From NCBI GenBank assembly GCA_017622395.1, contig JAGARF010000105.1, positions 1 to 7,139 of the forward strand: 7,139 nt of DNA, in the 5' to 3' direction. Of this stretch, positions 5,377-7,139 are shown in pieces. The stretch's first letter is position 1; every line of letters begins with the position of its first letter. The notes under the pieces are model-generated. The model ran no database searches. It had not been told where the DNA came from and saw nothing but the letters and a program-made list of their open reading frames with translations. Both the position numbers and the translations under genes were made by a program. This stretch comes from Clostridia bacterium (GTDB lineage Bacteria > Bacillota > Clostridia > RGIG6154).

Positions 5377-6540
5377 ATGAGAAAGACAATAAGCTTTTTT
5401 ACTGTGCTTGTGCTTTTGCTTTCATTTTGCGTGCCTGTGCTTGGTGCTCCCGAAATTGAAAGCCGTGCGGCAATACTTATAGATGCTCAGACAGGGCAGA
5501 TTTTATATGCCAAAAATCAGGACGAGGTTTTGTATCCTGCAAGCATCACAAAGATAATGACAATATACCTTGGAACAAGGGACGAAAGTATGCTTGACAA
5601 AGCTTTTTCTGTATCAAAAGAAGGAATTGATGCAGTTCCAAGGGATACATCGAATATTGCTCTTGACTACGGCGAGAAAATAACATTAAAGGATGCTCTT
5701 TATGCAGCTATGCTTATGTCTGCAAATGATGCCTGCAACTTAGTTGCAGAGGCGGTTTCGGGAAGCAGAGAAAAGTTTGTTGAGCTTATGAATTCAACGG
5801 CAAAAACCTTTGGTGCAAGAAACACAAGCTTTAAAAATGCAAACGGTCTTACAGATGTAAACCATTACACAACTGCATACGATTTTGCAATGATAACCAA
5901 AGAGGCATTAAAAAGCGAGCAGTTTAAAAAGGTTTTTTGCAGTATGGATTACACAATTCCTCCTACAAACAAAAACAATGAGGAAAGAAACTTTGTTGCA
6001 CAGCACAGAATGATGCATCAGTCAAGATACAATCATTTAGGTGTTAAGGGAGGCAAAAACGGATTTACCTCCGATGCGTTATACACTCTGGTAACCTATG
6101 CAGAAAAAGACGGCAAAAAGCTTATCTGTGTTATACTTAAAAGTCCTACCTTTAATTCAGTTTATAAGGATACCGAAACACTTCTTCTTCACGGCTACAA
6201 CGATTTCACAAAGGGAGAAATAACAGCCGATAAAATTGAGGTGTATGAAGAAGGTCTTACAACCTATACACCTGTTGGAAAGGCTACCTTTCTTTTAAAT
6301 AACGAATATAAGGAAGAAGAGCTTGTAACAACCTTTGCAGAGGGTGTTTTCACAGTTAAAACCCCTGACGGAACAGTTTTGGGAAGTCTTGAGGCGGTAT
6401 CTGAAACCAGACTGTCTGTCTGGCAGATAATATGGAAAACCGTCAAGATTATATTTTTTGTATTGCTTGGAATAGTGGTGATTTTGTATTCACTTTTAAT
6501 AATCGCAAGCAATAAGAGCAGGAAAAAGAGAAAGAAGTAA
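5377..6540 (+). CDS. Secreted, membrane-anchored D-Ala-D-Ala carboxypeptidase family protein (peptidase S11)
   Basis: This is a low-molecular-mass penicillin-binding protein of the DacA/DacB/DacF type, which trims the terminal D-Ala from peptidoglycan stem peptides outside the membrane. The 387-aa protein has a signal peptide (residues 1-23, cleavage likely after VLG). The S11 active-site motifs are S56-I-T-K59 (nucleophile Ser and general base Lys) and S115-A-N117. The third motif, normally KTG, reads K227-N-G229 in GGKNGFTSDA. A short beta-rich C-terminal part follows, then a membrane segment at about 357-377 and a basic KSRKKRKK tail, so it is anchored at the C-terminus. The start is two bases after the rnfB stop, with AAGGA at 5366-5370 inside rnfB, so it is cotranscribed with rnf. 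No functional link to Rnf is evident. Activity is likely, but the altered third motif leaves doubt. Confidence 0.93.
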   Translation: MRKTISFFTVLVLLLSFCVPVLGAPEIESRAAILIDAQTGQILYAKNQDEVLYPASITKIMTIYLGTRDESMLDKAFSVSKEGIDAVPRDTSNIALDYGEKITLKDALYAAMLMSANDACNLVAEAVSGSREKFVELMNSTAKTFGARNTSFKNANGLTDVNHYTTAYDFAMITKEALKSEQFKKVFCSMDYTIPPTNKNNEERNFVAQHRMMHQSRYNHLGVKGGKNGFTSDALYTLVTYAEKDGKKLICVILKSPTFNSVYKDTETLLLHGYNDFTKGEITADKIEVYEEGLTTYTPVGKATFLLNNEYKEEELVTTFAEGVFTVKTPDGTVLGSLEAVSETRLSVWQIIWKTVKIIFFVLLGIVVILYSLLIIASNKSRKKRKK

Positions 6541-6541
6541 T

Positions 6542-7139
6542 ATGGTACACAACAGTAATTATATAAAATGCAGTGAGTGTGAACGGCATAATTGGCTTGT
6601 TAAAAACTCACCCGAAAGCTACGAGCAGGACGAAGCCCATATTTTTATGGAGAACACCTCAAAAGAGGCAAAAGAGCTTGCAAAAAAGTTGTTCAAGGGT
6701 GTGCAGATTAATGAAATTGATGCCTCATACGAAACCCAAAAAGCACTTAAAAATAACTGTACTCTTTTTGACGCATATTTTGAAAATGATGTGGCGTCCT
6801 GTACGGTGGATATCCTTGTTATGAAAAATTCAAAGGCGGATATCTATCTTGTAAAAAGCGGAGTTAATATATACTATTTTGCAAAAGAGCTTTCCTTTCA
6901 AAAAATGGTTTTAAAGTCAAAGGGCATAAATGTTAAAAATATGTACCTGATACTCATTGACCGTGACTATGTGAGAGGCAAAAAGCTTAACATAAAAAAA
7001 CTGTTTAAAATTACAAATGTTAATAACCTTGACAATTCAAGAAATATGTATAAGCGTGCGGCGGAAATTGATTTAACCCAAAGCCTGCCCTGTGAGCCGT
7101 ACAGCGAGGTTAAAAAGTATTGCCAGCATTGCGGTTTCT
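6542..7139 (+). CDS. DUF2779-like protein, 5' part (runs off window end)
   Basis: An open frame of 199 codons from ATG at 6542 reaches the window end without a stop. It begins one base after the peptidase stop codon, with only a weak purine-rich ribosome site, which suggests coupled translation. The sequence resembles my recollection of DUF2779 proteins. It has an N-terminal C10-x2-C13...WL segment, an acidic-to-KELAKKLFKG stretch, TLFDAYFEND, a VDIL segment with D90, then YLVKSG (K105), LSFQKMVLKSKGI, and LILIDRDYVRGKKLNIKKLF. Near the end, C184-EPY leads to a C194-x2-C197 pair. DUF2779 proteins are usually about 450-600 aa with a PD-(D/E)XK nuclease-like core, so less than half is visible. 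The Glu usually preceding VK in that core appears as Leu103. The function of the family is not established. The family call is from memory of its motifs, not from a search. Confidence 0.8.
   Translation, partial: MVHNSNYIKCSECERHNWLVKNSPESYEQDEAHIFMENTSKEAKELAKKLFKGVQINEIDASYETQKALKNNCTLFDAYFENDVASCTVDILVMKNSKADIYLVKSGVNIYYFAKELSFQKMVLKSKGINVKNMYLILIDRDYVRGKKLNIKKLFKITNVNNLDNSRNMYKRAAEIDLTQSLPCEPYSEVKKYCQHCGF

Noticed and set aside
6573..6824. 83-codon open frame on the + strand
   Set aside because: It is out of frame with the longer open frame from 6542, which shows recognisable family motifs across its length and continues to the window end.

Overview
The window is an AT-rich stretch that reads like a Clostridia (low-GC Firmicutes) chromosome. 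Supporting this are strong AGGAGG-type ribosome sites, A/T-ending codons, and a complete six-gene Rnf cluster in the order C-D-G-E-A-B with a cysteine-rich RnfB of clostridial type. An anaerobic gut or sediment Clostridia member is likely; I cannot name a species.

Layout: positions 1-102 hold a short upstream region with a good sigma-A-type promoter carrying an extended -10 (64-92). rnfC follows (true start most likely 136). Next comes a 220-bp palindrome-array element (1467-1686), then the tightly overlapping block rnfD-rnfG-rnfE-rnfA (1707-4359). A second, homologous 219-bp palindrome-array element (4362-4580) precedes rnfB (4598-5374). Two nucleotides after rnfB starts a secreted, C-terminally anchored D-Ala-D-Ala carboxypeptidase-family gene (5377-6540). 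One nucleotide after that begins a DUF2779-like gene that runs off the window end (6542-7139). All genes are on the + strand and look like one transcription unit.

The Rnf proteins form a membrane complex that oxidises reduced ferredoxin (RnfB), passes electrons through membrane FeS and flavin carriers (RnfA/E, RnfG, RnfD) to NAD+ at RnfC, and pumps Na+ or H+. All the expected cofactor motifs are present. The peptidase and the DUF2779-like gene have no evident link to Rnf beyond shared transcription.

The most unusual content is the pair of palindrome-array elements. Each is a symmetric run of ten short modules, nine of them small hairpins (one has a mismatch in copy 1). The left-half modules are preceded by ATGAATT and the right-half modules followed by AATTCAT, around a central ATTTAAAT. 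Comparing the two copies, seven stem base pairs have changed on both sides so that pairing is kept, against one unpaired stem change. Each element fills the gap from a stop codon almost to the next ribosome site, so the operon is divided into C | DGEA | B. I do not recognise a named family for it.
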